Below, piece after piece: positions 52,445-59,277 of a stretch of 64,000 bases of DNA (positions are counted from its first letter, which is position 1; each line of letters begins with the position of its first letter). The notes below the pieces were generated by a model that was not told the origin of the DNA, ran no database searches, and was given only the letters and a program-made list of their open reading frames with translations. A program made the translations under genes and the position numbers. Source of the DNA: Sphingobium limneticum (GTDB lineage: Bacteria; Pseudomonadota; Alphaproteobacteria; Sphingomonadales; Sphingomonadaceae). The stretch spans positions 1-64,000 of the forward strand of contig NZ_VYPZ01000019.1 in assembly GCF_008710155.1 (NCBI RefSeq), in the 5' to 3' direction.

Positions 52445-53338
52445 ATGCGACTACCTGACTTCGAGGCCTGGGCGATGTTCGCCGCCGTGGTGGAACATCG
52501 CAGCTTCACCGACGCGGCCAAGGCGCTGAGCGTGTCGAAGGCGACCGTGTCCAAGGCGGTGACGCGGCTGGAGGAGCATCTGGACACCAGCCTGTTCAAC
52601 CGCACCAGCCGTCGCCTGGCGCTGACCGAGAGCGGCAAGCGGCTGGCCGATCATGCCCAGCGCATCCTGATCGAGGGGCAGGCGGCGGAAGAGGCGGCGC
52701 GCGACGAAACGGCGGACCTGTCCGGCACGGTGCGGCTGGGCGCGCCGATGACGTTCGGCCTGCTGCGAATCGCGCCTTTGATCGCGAAATTCACCAAGGA
52801 ACATCCGCTGGTCGATGTCGACCTGCATCTGTCCGACGCGAAGATCGATATTGTGGAGATGGGGCTGGATGCGACGATCCGCATCGCCGACATGCCCGAC
52901 AGTTCGCTGCGCGCGCGGCGGCTGGCGGATGTGACGATGCACGTCATCGCTTCGCCCGCCTATCTGGACGAGCGCGGGCGGCCGCAGCATCCGTCCGACC
53001 TGGGGAGCCACGACTGCCTCTGCTATTCGAACGCGACAGCGCCGGACGTGTGGCGCTTTGCCGGTCCGGGGCAGCAGAATGTGGTGGTGCAGGTGCGCGG
53101 CCGCATTACCGTGAACAGCGGGGAAGCGATGCTGCCCGCGCTGCGCATGGGGGTGGGGGTGGCGCGCCTGCCCGACTTCATCATCGGTGATGCGCTGGCG
53201 AAGGGCGAGGTGGAGGAAATCCTCACCGATTGGCGCCCGCCGCCCTTCGGCCTGCACCTGGTGACGCCGCCGTCGCGGCTGCGCCCGGCGCGTGTCGATG
53301 CGCTGCTGGACTTCCTGACCAAGCATCACGGCTGTTAA
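52445..53338 (+). CDS. LysR family transcriptional regulator
   Basis: 297 residues. The N-terminal winged helix-turn-helix (FAAVVEHRSFTDAAKALSVS, KATVSKAVTRLEEHLDTSLF) is followed by the periplasmic-binding-like effector domain (about 90-290; GTVRLGAPMTFGLLRIAPL). It is divergent from the pirin and wrbA genes and probably activates them in response to a quinone-like or oxidising compound, as do related YhaJ/DhaR-type regulators. Confidence 0.93.
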   Translation: MRLPDFEAWAMFAAVVEHRSFTDAAKALSVSKATVSKAVTRLEEHLDTSLFNRTSRRLALTESGKRLADHAQRILIEGQAAEEAARDETADLSGTVRLGAPMTFGLLRIAPLIAKFTKEHPLVDVDLHLSDAKIDIVEMGLDATIRIADMPDSSLRARRLADVTMHVIASPAYLDERGRPQHPSDLGSHDCLCYSNATAPDVWRFAGPGQQNVVVQVRGRITVNSGEAMLPALRMGVGVARLPDFIIGDALAKGEVEEILTDWRPPPFGLHLVTPPSRLRPARVDALLDFLTKHHGC

Positions 53339-53427
53339 CCCGGATCAGGCCCGGAGTAAGATTTCCTTCAGCATGTTCGCGCCATGATGGGACTGCGAAT
53401 GGGGCCGAGAGGCCTCGTTTCGCAGGT

Positions 53428-53530
53428 GAATCCATCTTGACTCCGGGCGGGCCGTTACGGTCTCAACCCTTTGTAAACAGATTCGAATTGGCGCGACTCG
53501 TGGATTCCTGCCGGTTAGCGAAAAATTAAC
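53428..53530 (+). promoter_or_regulatory. ctrA promoter region: CcrM sites and a CtrA box
   Basis: Four GANTC sites lie within 80 bases (53428 GAATC, 53439 GACTC, 53480 GATTC, 53503 GATTC), followed by a CtrA-box-like TTAG-N7-TTAAC (53515-53530). CcrM methylates GANTC in alphaproteobacteria and controls ctrA transcription in Caulobacter; the box would allow autoregulation. Spacing to the ATG is about 100 bases. Confidence 0.65.
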
Positions 53531-53632
53531 CTTTGTCCTTCAGAAGTTTTTTGGTTAATGAATTGGAGCAGAAGCCGTTCTGGTGGGGTGAACGGGACTG
53601 CTACTGACCGGAAGGTGCAAAAGGGGCTTCAC

Positions 53633-54340
53633 ATGCGCGTGCTGCTGATCGAGGACGAACCGACCACCGCCAAGGCGATCGAGCTGATGCTCACGACCGA
53701 GGGGTTTAATGTCTACACGACTGACCTGGGTGAGGAAGGCCTCGATCTGGGCAAGCTGTATGATTATGATATCATCTGCCTGGACCTGAACCTGCCGGAC
53801 ATGCACGGCTATGACGTGCTCAAGAAGCTGCGCGCTGCCAAGGTGCAGACGCCGGTTCTGATCCTGTCGGGCATTTCGGAAATGGACAGCAAGGTCCGGT
53901 CCTTCGGCTTCGGCGCGGACGACTATGTGACCAAGCCCTTCCATCGCGAAGAGCTGATCGCCCGCATCCACGCCGTGGTGCGCCGGTCCAAGGGCCATAG
54001 CCAGTCGGTCATCCGCACCGGCAAGCTGTCGGTCAACCTAGACGCCAAGACGGTGGAAGTGGACGGCAATCGCGTCCACCTGACCGGCAAGGAATATGCG
54101 ATGCTGGAGCTGCTTTCGCTCCGCAAGGGCACGACGCTGACCAAGGAAATGTTCCTGAACCACCTGTATGGCGGGATGGACGAGCCGGAACTCAAGATCA
54201 TCGACGTGTTCATCTGCAAGCTGCGCAAGAAGCTGGCGCTGGCATGCAGCGGCGACAATTATATCGAGACGGTCTGGGGCCGCGGCTATGTGCTGCGCGA
54301 TCCGGACGAAATCCTGGAGGAGCAGGCCAAGGTCGCCTGA
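53633..54340 (+). CDS. ctrA: cell cycle master response regulator CtrA
   Basis: 235 residues, the normal CtrA length. The receiver opens [20 protein letters not shown] with phospho-acceptor Asp51 in [11 protein letters not shown], and the OmpR-type winged helix ends [14 protein letters not shown] and [13 protein letters not shown]. The sequence is close to CtrA of other alphaproteobacteria ([20 protein letters not shown]). It represses replication initiation and controls division and motility genes. Strong terminator after the gene; possible autoregulation through the upstream CtrA box. Confidence 0.97.
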   Translation: MRVLLIEDEPTTAKAIELMLTTEGFNVYTTDLGEEGLDLGKLYDYDIICLDLNLPDMHGYDVLKKLRAAKVQTPVLILSGISEMDSKVRSFGFGADDYVTKPFHREELIARIHAVVRRSKGHSQSVIRTGKLSVNLDAKTVEVDGNRVHLTGKEYAMLELLSLRKGTTLTKEMFLNHLYGGMDEPELKIIDVFICKLRKKLALACSGDNYIETVWGRGYVLRDPDEILEEQAKVA

Positions 54341-54367
54341 TCCGACACGCATTGCCCAGGGGGGTGG

Positions 54368-54401
54368 AAAGGCCGGCGTCCGAAAGGATCGCCGGCCTTT
54401 T
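54368..54401 (+). terminator. intrinsic terminator of ctrA
   Basis: AAAGGCCGGCG (54368-54378) pairs with CGCCGGCCTTT (54390-54400) over 11 bp, followed by T. Confidence 0.85.
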
Positions 54402-54447
54402 CCGTTTCGGCTTGGATCATGTCCCGGCTTGCGGTTATGGCGGGGGC

Positions 54448-55137
54448 ATGGATGACCTGTTTGCCGATCGCACCATAAGCGAACAGACGCTGGGCCGGGC
54501 CGATATCGCGCCGCTGGTCGGGGGATTGCCCCACCATCTGGTCGATTGCGACCTGGATGAGGCCGACCTGTCGGGGCTGGACCTGTCGCGCTGGACGTTC
54601 GAGCGGTGCCAGTTGCGCCGCACCGACCTGACCGGGGCCAAGCTGGACGGATCGCGCTGGATGTCCTGCCGGGGTGGGTTTGCGACCTTTGCCGGGGCGG
54701 ACCTGCGCGAGGCGGCATTGACCGCCTGCGATTTCAACAATGGCGCGTTCCGGCGGGCCAAGCTGTTCGGTTCCAAGTTCGAGCGGTGCAAGCTGACCGG
54801 CGCGGACCTGACCGATGCCAGTGCGCTGGACATGGAGTTCAAGGAGACGCTGCTGGTCAACGCGCGGCTGCCGGGCTTTTCCTTCCGCAAGCAGGTGGTG
54901 ACGGCGGTGGATTTCAGTCAGGCGGATCTGGCCAAATGCGATTTTCGCGGCACCTTGTTCGATGGATGCAGTCTGCGCGACGCGACGCTGGACGGATGCC
55001 GGTTCGACGGGGCGGACCTGCGCGGGGCCGACATCAGCGGGTTGCGGCTGGTCAATGCCGGCCTGTTCCGGGGCGCGACGATATCGCGCGAGCAGGCCGG
55101 GCAATTGCTGGGCGAACTGGGCCTGAACGTTCGTTAG
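54448..55137 (+). CDS. pentapeptide repeat protein, Qnr-like
   Basis: 229 residues of A(D/N)LxX pentapeptide repeats forming a right-handed quadrilateral beta helix (from about residue 33 on: CDLDEADLSGLDLSRWTFERC). The final helix ISREQAGQLLGELGL resembles the Qnr end motif (QASLLMERLGI), and ASALDMEFKE resembles the ASALGIEIRH loop. Qnr proteins bind gyrase; whether this one does is an inference. ATG 54448 chosen; its GGGGG site is only fair. Between ctrA and a two-stem repeat. Confidence 0.8.
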   Translation: MDDLFADRTISEQTLGRADIAPLVGGLPHHLVDCDLDEADLSGLDLSRWTFERCQLRRTDLTGAKLDGSRWMSCRGGFATFAGADLREAALTACDFNNGAFRRAKLFGSKFERCKLTGADLTDASALDMEFKETLLVNARLPGFSFRKQVVTAVDFSQADLAKCDFRGTLFDGCSLRDATLDGCRFDGADLRGADISGLRLVNAGLFRGATISREQAGQLLGELGLNVR

Positions 55138-55171
55138 AGCATGATCCGATTAAATTGAATCGGATCATGCT
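55138..55171. repeat. 14-bp palindrome AGCATGATCCGATT
   Basis: AGCATGATCCGATT (55138-55151) and its perfect complement (55158-55171) form a 14-bp hairpin with a six-base loop, starting at the stop codon of the pentapeptide gene. It is directly joined to the two-stem element on the minus strand. It may end transcription from either side. Confidence 0.7.
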
Positions 55172-55175
55172 ATAA

Positions 55176-55233
55176 CAGTTTTTGTTTTCCGCATTTTGCG
55201 AGCCGCCAGCTGTGCCAGCTGACTTCAAAATGC
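55176..55233 (-). repeat. two-stem structured element, copy 2
   Basis: Read on the minus strand: outer stem GCATTTTG with CAAAATGC (55226-55233 with 55191-55198), inner stem GTCAGCTG with CAGCTGGC around GCA, internal loop AA/GGCTCG, then the tail GGAAAACAAAAACTG. Loops and tail are identical to copy 1 at 15099-15158, while stem bases differ in compensating pairs. It sits downstream of the LEA-like gene in its orientation. Confidence 0.75.
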
Positions 55234-55361
55234 GCTGATCTGCGCTGAAAAGGGGAATGGGCCAGCGGCCTGAAAGGCTGCCGGCCCATTCGTCAGGCGG
55301 AGGGGCTTTGGCCAAGCGGTGTGGAACGGGCCCGCTTGGCCGCATGCCCCGGCGGGGTCAA

Positions 55362-56117
55362 TCAGTCCGCCTGATCGGGGGTATCGTTGCTGCTGGTGCC
55401 GCCGGTCGAAGAGCCTTGGCCGCTGACCTGACCCGACAGCGAGCCGCTGGCGTCGATTGAGGCCGCGTTGTTGACGGCGCCCGTCGCTTGCCCTGCGGCA
55501 TTGCCGGCGGCCGAACCGGCGCGGTCCTTCACGGCGGAGGCGCGATCGCGGGCGTTGCCGACCGTGGTGCCGGCCCGGTCGCGCGCGCTGGCGAGGGTGC
55601 CGGTCGCCCTATCACGGGCGGCACCAGCGGTTTCAGTGGCACGGTTGCGCGCGGCGCCGGCGGTTTCAGTGGTACGATCACGGACGGTGCCGGCCGTATC
55701 GGTGGCGCGGTCCCGGACCGAACCGACCGCATTGCGGGCGTCATTGGTGCCGAGCGTATCGACCGCCAGGCTGCCGGTGGCCGAACCGTCCGCCGAACCC
55801 GAAGCGCTGGCGCTGCGGCTCTTGCCGTTGCGGGTGGCGGAACCGCTGGCAGCGCCATCGGCGCGGCTGCGGCTCGATCCGCTGGCGCCCACGCGGCCAT
55901 TGTCGAGGTCGATGCTGCGATCGAGGCTGCCGGCGCCGCCCAGCGTGCCGCCGAGCGAACCGCCAAAGCCGCCGCTGCCGCCACCGCCCAGTGCGCCGCC
56001 GAGCGAGCCGCCCAAGCCGCCCAGGCCGCCACCGCCGCCGCCCAGCAACTGGGCCGAGGCAGGGGCCACCGACAGGACGGTGAGGCAGGCTGCGGCGATC
56101 AGATACTTGGCTTTCAT
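55362..56117 (-). CDS. exported Gly-rich protein with 11-residue LEA-like repeats
   Basis: 251 residues with a signal peptide to about SAQ (residues 21-23) and a Gly/Leu-rich mature start (QLLGGGGGGLGGLGG). After a Ser/Arg-rich stretch come five 11-residue repeats of the form RDRATxTAGxA (residues 135-189), the period and composition of group 3 LEA proteins, and a Ser/Thr/Gly tail. LEA-like proteins protect against drying or stress; that role is inferred. GGAGAT precedes the ATG. Confidence 0.75.
   Translation of the reverse strand: MKAKYLIAAACLTVLSVAPASAQLLGGGGGGLGGLGGSLGGALGGGGSGGFGGSLGGTLGGAGSLDRSIDLDNGRVGASGSSRSRADGAASGSATRNGKSRSASASGSADGSATGSLAVDTLGTNDARNAVGSVRDRATDTAGTVRDRTTETAGAARNRATETAGAARDRATGTLASARDRAGTTVGNARDRASAVKDRAGSAAGNAAGQATGAVNNAASIDASGSLSGQVSGQGSSTGGTSSNDTPDQAD
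55520..55715 (-). repeat. 33-bp tandem repeats coding for 11-residue units
   Basis: Five consecutive 33-base units within the LEA-like gene, coding RDRATDTAGTV, RDRTTETAGAA, RNRATETAGAA, RDRATGTLASA and RDRAGTTVGNA, followed by a partial sixth. Units differ by substitutions, so the array is old rather than freshly expanded. Confidence 0.85.
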
Positions 56118-56191
56118 CTCATATCTCCTTCATCAATATCGTCGTGATGAAAGGAGAACGGGAGGGACTGTCGCTTTAATCCCGATGCCTG

Positions 56192-56204
56192 TGAAATAAT
56201 TTCA
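56192..56204. promoter_or_regulatory. TGAAAT-A-ATTTCA palindrome upstream of the LEA-like gene
   Basis: A 13-base palindrome 75 bases upstream of the LEA-like start codon. The TGAAA core recurs in the inverted repeat between the protease and sigma genes (57582-57613); the link is speculative. Confidence 0.3.
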
Positions 56205-56216
56205 AGCTACGGAAAT

Positions 56217-57509
56217 TCAGTCGTTATTTCTGCAATTGCCGCAGATGACGGGCGCCTGTCCCTTCCGAGCCGAGCCTGCTTCGGCGCGCAGGGCGGCCAG
56301 CGTGCCGCGCGCCAGCAGCCGGCCGGCGACCAGCGGCGCGGCGAAGCTGGTGCCGCGAACGGCTGCCTTGCCACCCTGCATATCGGCCGCCTGCATGTCC
56401 GCGCCGGGGGCGGCGAAATCGACATGGAGCGCGCGCCCGGCTTCGGGCAAAGGCCGCCCGCGCCCGTCTATGCCGGTGACGGCGATCACGCCGGGGTAGG
56501 AGGCGGGATAGGCGGGCGGCGCGGCCGGGCCATCATTGCCGACCGCCGCGACAACCGTCACGCCCTTGTCCCGCGCCAGCCGGATCGCGCCGTCGAGCAG
56601 GGGATTGGCCGGCCCGACCAGGCTGACCGTGACCACGCGCACGCCGCGCGCCGCCATCCATCCTAGCGCGCGGACGATGGCGAAGGCGCCGCCGCCGGCC
56701 GGATCGTCGCCATAGACATCGGCCACCAGTAAGGGGGTGCCCGGTGCTGCGCCGCGCACAGCACCTTCGCCGCTGATGAGCGAGGCGACGGCGGTGCCGT
56801 GCGGGCTGGCGCGGGGGGCGCCCTGTGCGAAGCCGCGCTGTTCGATGGCGGATGCAAGCGAGGGGTGGCGGCCCACGCCGCCGTCGATCAGGCCGGCGAC
56901 GCGCCCGTCCATCTTGCCCCCGCCGGCAAGCGCGGCGTTCGTCAGCGCCAGCGCCGGGCCGCTGGGGAAATAGAGATTGTCTGCGCTTGCCTGCGCTTGC
57001 GGTGCGAGCTTGCGCACATCGCGCAGGGCGCGGGGCAGGCTTTTGTCCTTGGGCGGGGTGAGGCGGGCGATGGGCAGATCTATGCCTTCGACCGTTTCAC
57101 TGTCCACGCTATAGCCTGCCGCGCGCAGGGCGGCGAGCGCACCATCGTCCGCGCCGGTCAGCAGGATGACGCCGCGCCGGGCCGGTTCGCGCCGGTCGTC
57201 CAGTTCGATCCGGTCGCCATGCCGGCGTAGCAGGTCGCTCACTCGCGCGGCGCGGGCGGCCGCCAGCCGATCGGCAAGCCGGGCGGGACTGAGGCGATTC
57301 AGCCCGGTCGCATCGAGCGCCGACCCGACCCGGTCGCCGACCTGATCCCCAACCTTTCCAAGCGTATCGGGCACGACCTGACCTATGCCACCCTGACTAA
57401 CTGGGCCAAGGCCGCCGCCGCCCGGCAACAATTGCGCCTGCGCGTCCGACAGGGTCGTCGGCGCCAGCAGGATCAGGCCCGCCATCATCCATGGGCGCGT
57501 CAGCTTCAT
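56217..57509 (-). CDS. exported S8 family serine protease
   Basis: 430 residues with signal peptide (MKLTRPWMMAGLILLAPTTL, cut near AQAQ). The catalytic triad is complete: Asp209 in AGLIDGGVG, His237 in SPHGTAVAS, Ser388 in RGTSFAAP, with oxyanion Asn325 in VGNDGP. An N-terminal region of about 180 residues (Gly-rich start, then helices) may act as a prodomain. Start ATG 57509 chosen for the signal peptide and GAGG site. Divergent from a sigma/anti-sigma pair. Confidence 0.9.
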   Translation of the reverse strand: MKLTRPWMMAGLILLAPTTLSDAQAQLLPGGGGLGPVSQGGIGQVVPDTLGKVGDQVGDRVGSALDATGLNRLSPARLADRLAAARAARVSDLLRRHGDRIELDDRREPARRGVILLTGADDGALAALRAAGYSVDSETVEGIDLPIARLTPPKDKSLPRALRDVRKLAPQAQASADNLYFPSGPALALTNAALAGGGKMDGRVAGLIDGGVGRHPSLASAIEQRGFAQGAPRASPHGTAVASLISGEGAVRGAAPGTPLLVADVYGDDPAGGGAFAIVRALGWMAARGVRVVTVSLVGPANPLLDGAIRLARDKGVTVVAAVGNDGPAAPPAYPASYPGVIAVTGIDGRGRPLPEAGRALHVDFAAPGADMQAADMQGGKAAVRGTSFAAPLVAGRLLARGTLAALRAEAGSARKGQAPVICGNCRNND

Positions 57510-57581
57510 GTCCGCCTCACCGTTCCGTTCGCGTGCAAAATCATCCATTGCGAAAAAATGTCCATTCGTCATCTGTCTGCG

Positions 57582-57613
57582 GGATGAAACGGATGGGCTG
57601 GCACGTTTCATCC
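57582..57613. promoter_or_regulatory. inverted repeat between the protease and sigma genes
   Basis: GGATGAAACG (57582-57591) and CGTTTCATCC (57604-57613) are a perfect 10-bp inverted pair with a 12-base spacer in the 127-base divergent gap. Each arm carries an AAC core as in ECF -35 elements, so it could hold back-to-back promoters recognised by the encoded sigma factor or be a repressor site. Confidence 0.5.
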
Positions 57614-57636
57614 TTCGAACAAGCGACGGAGTATGG

Positions 57637-58125
57637 ATGTCATTCGAACGCGACCTGCTGGATATCCTGCCCCGGCTGCGGCGTTTTGCCGCCAGCCTGT
57701 CGCGGGATCGCGCCGATGGGGACGATCTGTGCCAGGCGGCGCTGGAGCGCGGCCTGAAGGCGCGCGATCAGTGGCAGCCGGGCACCCGTCTGGACAGCTG
57801 GATGTATCGGATCATGCGCAACCTGTGGATCGACGAAGCCCGTGCCCGGCAACGCGCCGCGAAGACCTTTGCCCCCGAAGAGGCGGGATTAACGGTTGGC
57901 CATGCCGGCGATCGCGATGTGGAGGCGCATATGATGCTGTCCGACGTCGACCGGGCGATGCAGGCATTGCCCGACGAACAGCGCGAGGCGATCGCGCTCG
58001 TGCTGGTCGAGGGGCTGTCCTACAAGGAAGCGGCGGCGGTGCTGGGCATACCGACGGGCACTTTGACGTCGCGGCTGGTCCGGGGGCGTGGCGCATTATT
58101 GGAACTGATGGGAGAGGCGGCATGA
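57637..58125 (+). CDS. ECF-type RNA polymerase sigma factor
   Basis: 162 residues. ATG 57637 follows CGGAG. Sigma2 (LDILPRLRRFAASLSRDRADGDDLCQAALERGLKARDQW, WMYRIMRNLWIDEAR) and sigma4 (ALPDEQREAIALVLVEGLSYKEAAAVLGIPTGTLTSRLVRGR) are complete. Its stop overlaps the start of the anti-sigma gene. Such a pair next to a protease suggests envelope-stress control. Confidence 0.92.
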   Translation: MSFERDLLDILPRLRRFAASLSRDRADGDDLCQAALERGLKARDQWQPGTRLDSWMYRIMRNLWIDEARARQRAAKTFAPEEAGLTVGHAGDRDVEAHMMLSDVDRAMQALPDEQREAIALVLVEGLSYKEAAAVLGIPTGTLTSRLVRGRGALLELMGEAA

Positions 58126-58811
58126 CGGATATCGACGAAGCCATGCTGATCGCGATGGTCGATGGCGAACTGGACGAGGTGAACCGGCGCCGGTTGGAGC
58201 GCGCCGTTGCGGGCGATCCGGCGCTGGCCGAGCGGCTGGCGCAGCATCGCCGATTGCGGGAGCGGCTGGCGGGCCATTATGCGCCGGTGGCGCAGGAGCC
58301 GGTCCCCGATCGGCTGCGCAGCCTGTTGGAAGAAAGCGAGACGGTGGTGCCGATGAAGGGGCCAGTCCGCCGCTGGGGTGGCTGGGCCATGGGTGGCGCG
58401 ATCGCGGCCAGCCTGGTGCTGGGGCTGGGTGTTGGGCGCTTTTCCGGTGGTGCGGCCGGGCCGATCGGCATGAAGGATGGCGTCATGGTGGCGCAGGGTC
58501 CGCTTGCCAACGCGCTCGATAGCCAGTTGGCGTCGGCGCAGGATGGGGCGGGGATCCGCATCGGCCTGACCTTCCAGCGCAAGGGCGGCGGCTGGTGCCG
58601 CAGCTTCGACGGGGCGATGGCGGGCGTTGCCTGCCGTGAAGGCGAAGGCTGGCAGGTGCAGCAGGTGTTGCCGGGGGCGGGTCGGGAAACGACTTATCGG
58701 CAGGCGTCGTCCGCCGATGCGCGGGTCATGGCGACTGTAGATGCGCTGATGGATGGGGCGCCGGTCGATGCCGTTGGCGAGAAAGCGGCGGTGGCGAAGG
58801 GGTGGCGGTGA
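58122..58811 (+). CDS. anti-sigma factor, membrane-anchored
   Basis: 229 residues. A cytoplasmic N-terminal helical domain (ELDEVNRRRLERAVAGDPALAERLAQHRRLRERLAGH) of the anti-sigma type, a single TM helix at about 88-106 (GGWAMGGAIAASLVLGLGVG) and a periplasmic domain of about 120 residues with two cysteines (GWCRSFDG, GVACREGEG). It overlaps the sigma gene by four bases (ATGA) and should hold that sigma factor until signalled. Confidence 0.88.
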   Translation: MTDIDEAMLIAMVDGELDEVNRRRLERAVAGDPALAERLAQHRRLRERLAGHYAPVAQEPVPDRLRSLLEESETVVPMKGPVRRWGGWAMGGAIAASLVLGLGVGRFSGGAAGPIGMKDGVMVAQGPLANALDSQLASAQDGAGIRIGLTFQRKGGGWCRSFDGAMAGVACREGEGWQVQQVLPGAGRETTYRQASSADARVMATVDALMDGAPVDAVGEKAAVAKGWR

Positions 58812-58857
58812 TAGGCTGGATTTACAGTAACGCGCGATGATGTGAGCCTATGGCTTT

Positions 58858-58927
58858 GCGTTCTCCGGCGCAGGCCGGGGGCCAGTTTCACCCTCTGAAC
58901 TGGCCCCCGGCCTGCGCCGGGGAACGC
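58858..58927. repeat. palindromic element (GTTCCCCGGCG family), copy 2
   Basis: Arms 58858-58885 and 58900-58927 are complementary over 28 bases with one T-G pair, around a 14-base loop. Same family as 2791-2880 but uninterrupted. It lies downstream of the anti-sigma gene and before the convergent DUF3325 gene, so it can end transcription from both. Confidence 0.85.
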
Positions 58928-58971
58928 TTTATATCCACTCGCCAGCGGTCGATCCACTCAGCCCGGATATA

Positions 58972-59277
58972 TTACCCTTTCCGCGCCGGCTTCGCCTTCA
59001 CCGGTTGGCGGGCGATCGTGCGATTGAGGCGGAACAGGACCAGCCCGGCGCCCAGCGTCAGATGCGCGCACCAGGCGACCGCGCCATAGCCGGCACCCAG
59101 GCCGATCATGTCGACCGCCAATGCCGCCAGCAACAGGGAGAAGCCGGCATGGCGCAGCAGGCGGCTGGTCCCCGCATCCAGCTTGCGCCCGACGAAATCG
59201 GGCTGGTGCCGCACCATGGCGGCGCACAGGCTAGCGAAACCGGCGATGCAGAGCGCGATGGCGATGATGTGGGTCAT
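58972..59277 (-). CDS. DUF3325 membrane protein
   Basis: 101 residues, three TM helices (about 4-23, 42-62 and 66-84) and a basic tail. The DUF3325 family is found with DUF3649 and PepSY-type membrane proteins near iron/siderophore genes. It overlaps the end of the PepSY gene by four bases, so the three genes form one unit. Exact function unknown. Confidence 0.8.
   Translation of the reverse strand: MTHIIAIALCIAGFASLCAAMVRHQPDFVGRKLDAGTSRLLRHAGFSLLLAALAVDMIGLGAGYGAVAWCAHLTLGAGLVLFRLNRTIARQPVKAKPARKG

Noticed and set aside
55362..56117. Gly/Ala-rich protein considered as an artefact frame
   Set aside because: Rejected as artefact: it has a good ribosome binding site, a signal peptide and regular 11-residue repeats, so it was kept as a gene.
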